Assembly (NCBI GenBank): GCA_034666705.1
Contig: JAXDLH010000389.1
Span: forward strand, 1 to 7,746
Reading direction: 5' to 3'
DNA: 7,746 bases
Origin: JAXDLH01 sp034666705
GTDB lineage: Bacteria > Chloroflexota > UBA6077 > SHYK01
Positions 6,143-7,746 of the stretch are shown piece after piece (positions within the stretch are counted from its first letter, which is position 1; each line of letters opens with the position of its first letter). The translations under genes were made by a program, and so were the position numbers. Below the pieces are notes generated by a model that saw only the letters and a program-made list of their open reading frames with translations, was not told the origin of the DNA and did no database searches.

Positions 6143-7210
6143 TCACGTGTGGTGGCCGTTCGGCTCAGCCTTGAGGCGAGCGAATACCATGCGGCCGGCC
6201 GAGGTCTGCAAGTACTTCGTTACGACGACACGCACCGACTTGCCGAGCGATGGCCGCCCGTGATCTACGACGATCATCGTGCCGTCCTCGAGGTACGCCA
6301 CGCCCTGGTCGAACTCTTTCCCTTCCTGCTGGATGAGAATGTCCAATTCCTCCCCGGGGATGATGGGAGGGCGCATCGCGAGGGCAAGCTGGTTGACGTT
6401 CAACACCTCGACTCCCTGCACCTGCGCCGACTGGGTCAGCGGTTGGTCGACGGTCACGATCGGGCAGGAGAGGGTGCGAGCCAGTCGAACGAGCTTCTGA
6501 TCGACCTCGAACACGTTTTCGATGTCGGCATCGGAGATCTCGATCGGGCAATCCGCCTCGCGTTGCAATCGATTCAGGATCTCGAGGCCGCGCCGGCCCC
6601 GGCTGCGGCGGAGGTCGTCCGGCGAGTCGGCGACGTGCTGCAACTCGTCGAGCACGAAACGCGGCACGACCAGCGTGCCCCCAAGGAAACCCGTGCGGGC
6701 AACGTCCGCAATGCGGCCGTCGATGATCGCCGAGGTATCGACGAGCAGGGACCGATTACCATCCGGCCGCTCATCCTCACTGCGCTTCCCACCAACATGC
6801 AGCAACCCGAGAATCTCGTGCTTGTGGGCGAGCATTGTCGTCACCCCGAAGTAGGCCAGAATCACACTGGCCGCCACGGGCATGACCTGCCCGAAGTAAG
6901 CTGGTAAAAATGAGAACGAGAACCCGAGCAGGGCACCCACCCCCAGTCCGAACGCGAGCCCGACCCCGGCGGCAAGCACGTCGGTTGCCGTTGCGTGATA
7001 GATCTGCCGGCGAATGAAGAAGAAGGGGCGGGTGGTGATGTACGGCGTTATCACGTACATGATGCCGAAGCTCGCCGAGCAGATCGCATAGATGAGCCAG
7101 AAGTCGAGCGGCGTCGTCGCCGAGAAGTTGACGGCATTCGACAGCGCCTGGAAAGCGGTCAGCCCGCCGACCATCCCGCCGATCACCCGCAAAACGAACT
7201 CGATATTCAC
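6143..7210 (-). CDS. PIN/TRAM-domain membrane protein (YacL type)
   Basis: A 355-residue protein very like Bacillus YacL. Four hydrophobic segments (about 5-25, 36-56, 78-102 and 108-127) anchor it in the membrane. A PIN nuclease-like domain follows (about 154-280) with SLLVDTSAIIDGRIAD (154-169; Asp158, Asp164), VVPRFVLDELQHVAD (181-195; Glu189), a basic RRSRGRRGLEIL stretch (201-212), EVDQKLVRLA (235-244; Asp237) and IVTVDQPL (251-258; Asp255, with Val where TND is usual). A TRAM RNA-binding domain (about 282-345) contains IIPGEELDILIQQEGKE and QGVAYLEDGTMIVVDHGR. The acidic PIN cluster is intact, so ribonuclease activity is possible, but the cellular role of this family is poorly defined. 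GTG 7210 was chosen: it begins the membrane domain directly, has GGAAG just upstream and lies 13 nt past radA. An in-frame ATG at 7417 would add an arginine-rich extension lying wholly over radA. Confidence 0.92.
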   Translation of the reverse strand: MNIEFVLRVIGGMVGGLTAFQALSNAVNFSATTPLDFWLIYAICSASFGIMYVITPYITTRPFFFIRRQIYHATATDVLAAGVGLAFGLGVGALLGFSFSFLPAYFGQVMPVAASVILAYFGVTTMLAHKHEILGLLHVGGKRSEDERPDGNRSLLVDTSAIIDGRIADVARTGFLGGTLVVPRFVLDELQHVADSPDDLRRSRGRRGLEILNRLQREADCPIEISDADIENVFEVDQKLVRLARTLSCPIVTVDQPLTQSAQVQGVEVLNVNQLALAMRPPIIPGEELDILIQQEGKEFDQGVAYLEDGTMIVVDHGRPSLGKSVRVVVTKYLQTSAGRMVFARLKAEPNGHHT

Positions 7211-7223
7211 GCCGCTTCCAACC

Positions 7224-7746
7224 CTACCCCATCCCGACTCGGACGGCTGCCTCGCGGAGGGTGCTCGCCTCGACGATCTCCAGGCCACCCTGTAGCGCGG
7301 CGCCGCGCGCACGCCGCGGCACGATAGCCCGCTTGAAACCGAGCTTTGCCGCTTCTTGCAGCCGCAGCTCCATCTGCCCCACGCTGCGCAGCTCGCCGGC
7401 GAGGCCGACCTCGCCAATCACCACGGTCGTGGACTCAATGGGTACATCTTTATACGACGAAAGCATCGCCAGCGCCGTTCCAAGGTCTGCCGCCGTCTCT
7501 TCGATCCGCAATCCGCCCACCACATTCACGTGGATATCAAAGGTATTGAAGGGCACATTGCCGCGTTTCGTCAGGACTGCCGCGAGCAGTACCACGCGGT
7601 TGAAGTCGATCCCGCTAGTCATGCGGCGCGGCATTGCCAGCGACGTACGCGTGACCAGGGCCTGCACTTCAACCAGCATCGGGCGGGTCCCCTCGAGGGT
7701 CACGACGATGGCTGAGCCGCTTCCGCCCTCGACCCGATCAGACAAG
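7224..7746 (-). CDS. radA: DNA repair protein RadA, C-terminal 173 residues (cut by window edge)
   Basis: C-terminal Lon-like domain of RadA (Sms), a RecA-related branch-migration ATPase that helps process recombination intermediates. The frame is open to the window edge, so the zinc finger, the RecA-like ATPase core and the KNRFG motif lie outside. Visible blocks are GSAIVVTLEGTRPMLVEVQALV, typical of the junction between ATPase and Lon-like domains, then RMTSGIDFNRVVLLAAVL, FDIHVNVVGGLRIEETAADL, IGEVGLAGELRSV and a C-terminus matching RadA (IVEASTLREAAVRVG). In RadA this domain is a structural, Lon-protease-like scaffold that forms the hexamer surface and binds DNA; it is not thought to be an active protease. 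The first visible codon group is SDRVEGG; a TTG at 7743-7745 is internal, not a start. The PIN/TRAM gene begins 13 nt after its TAG stop, indicating an operon. Confidence 0.95.
   Translation of the reverse strand, partial: LSDRVEGGSGSAIVVTLEGTRPMLVEVQALVTRTSLAMPRRMTSGIDFNRVVLLAAVLTKRGNVPFNTFDIHVNVVGGLRIEETAADLGTALAMLSSYKDVPIESTTVVIGEVGLAGELRSVGQMELRLQEAAKLGFKRAIVPRRARGAALQGGLEIVEASTLREAAVRVGMG

Noticed and set aside
5260..6174. Long plus-strand open frame (304 codons) opposite ispF and ispD
   Set aside because: It covers two well-conserved enzymes on the other strand; its translation looks like a codon-bias shadow with no domain signature.
7211..7417. N-terminal extension of the PIN/TRAM protein from an upstream in-frame ATG
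   Set aside because: The extra 69 residues are Arg/Ser-rich, lie wholly over the radA coding sequence or its stop, and precede the natural hydrophobic N-terminus; GTG 7210 has the better context.

Overview
This GC-rich window (by eye above 60% GC) carries nine protein-coding genes, all on the minus strand and all of ordinary bacterial type. Read in the direction of transcription, from high to low coordinates, the order is: the 3' end of radA (cut by the window edge), a PIN/TRAM membrane protein of the YacL type, ispD, ispF, cysE, cysS, rlmB, an M24-fold (pita-bread) protein, and the 5' part of a malate dehydrogenase gene (cut by position 1). Four of the eight visible starts are GTG: the PIN/TRAM gene, ispD, ispF and cysS. 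No rRNA, tRNA, CRISPR array, insertion sequence, phage gene or integrase was seen.

Positions 2512-7746 hold a compact operon-like block whose order matches the Bacillus subtilis radA-disA-yacL-ispD-ispF-gltX-cysE-cysS-mrnC-rlmB cluster, with disA, gltX and mrnC absent. It mixes DNA repair (RadA), a nuclease-like membrane protein, two steps of the MEP isoprenoid pathway (IspD, IspF), the first committed step of cysteine synthesis (CysE), charging of that cysteine onto tRNA (CysS) and a 23S rRNA methyltransferase (RlmB). Gaps are 3 to 74 nt, except for 187 nt between cysE and cysS, which holds a dispersed-repeat-like palindrome and several smaller palindromes.

Positions 1-1770 look like a second unit. 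A 173-nt gap after rlmB ends in a strong Shine-Dalgarno sequence for the M24-fold gene, and two complementary 12-nt arms bracket most of that gap, so the M24 gene may have a structured 5' leader. The M24 protein has lost four of the five metal ligands of its family, so it is probably not a metallopeptidase. Malate dehydrogenase follows after 50 nt with its own strong ribosome binding site.

The Gram-positive-like gene order, high GC, GTG starts and protein flavour suggest a member of the Chloroflexota (Thermomicrobia-like) or a related deep Gram-positive-type lineage. This is inference from pattern, not from any search. The window is mostly conserved core genome. The points worth a second look are the degenerate M24 protein, its possible RNA leader, an altered KMSKS signature in CysS, the cysE-cysS gap repeat and the contracted yac-type gene order. 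I found no clear new defence or mobile system.
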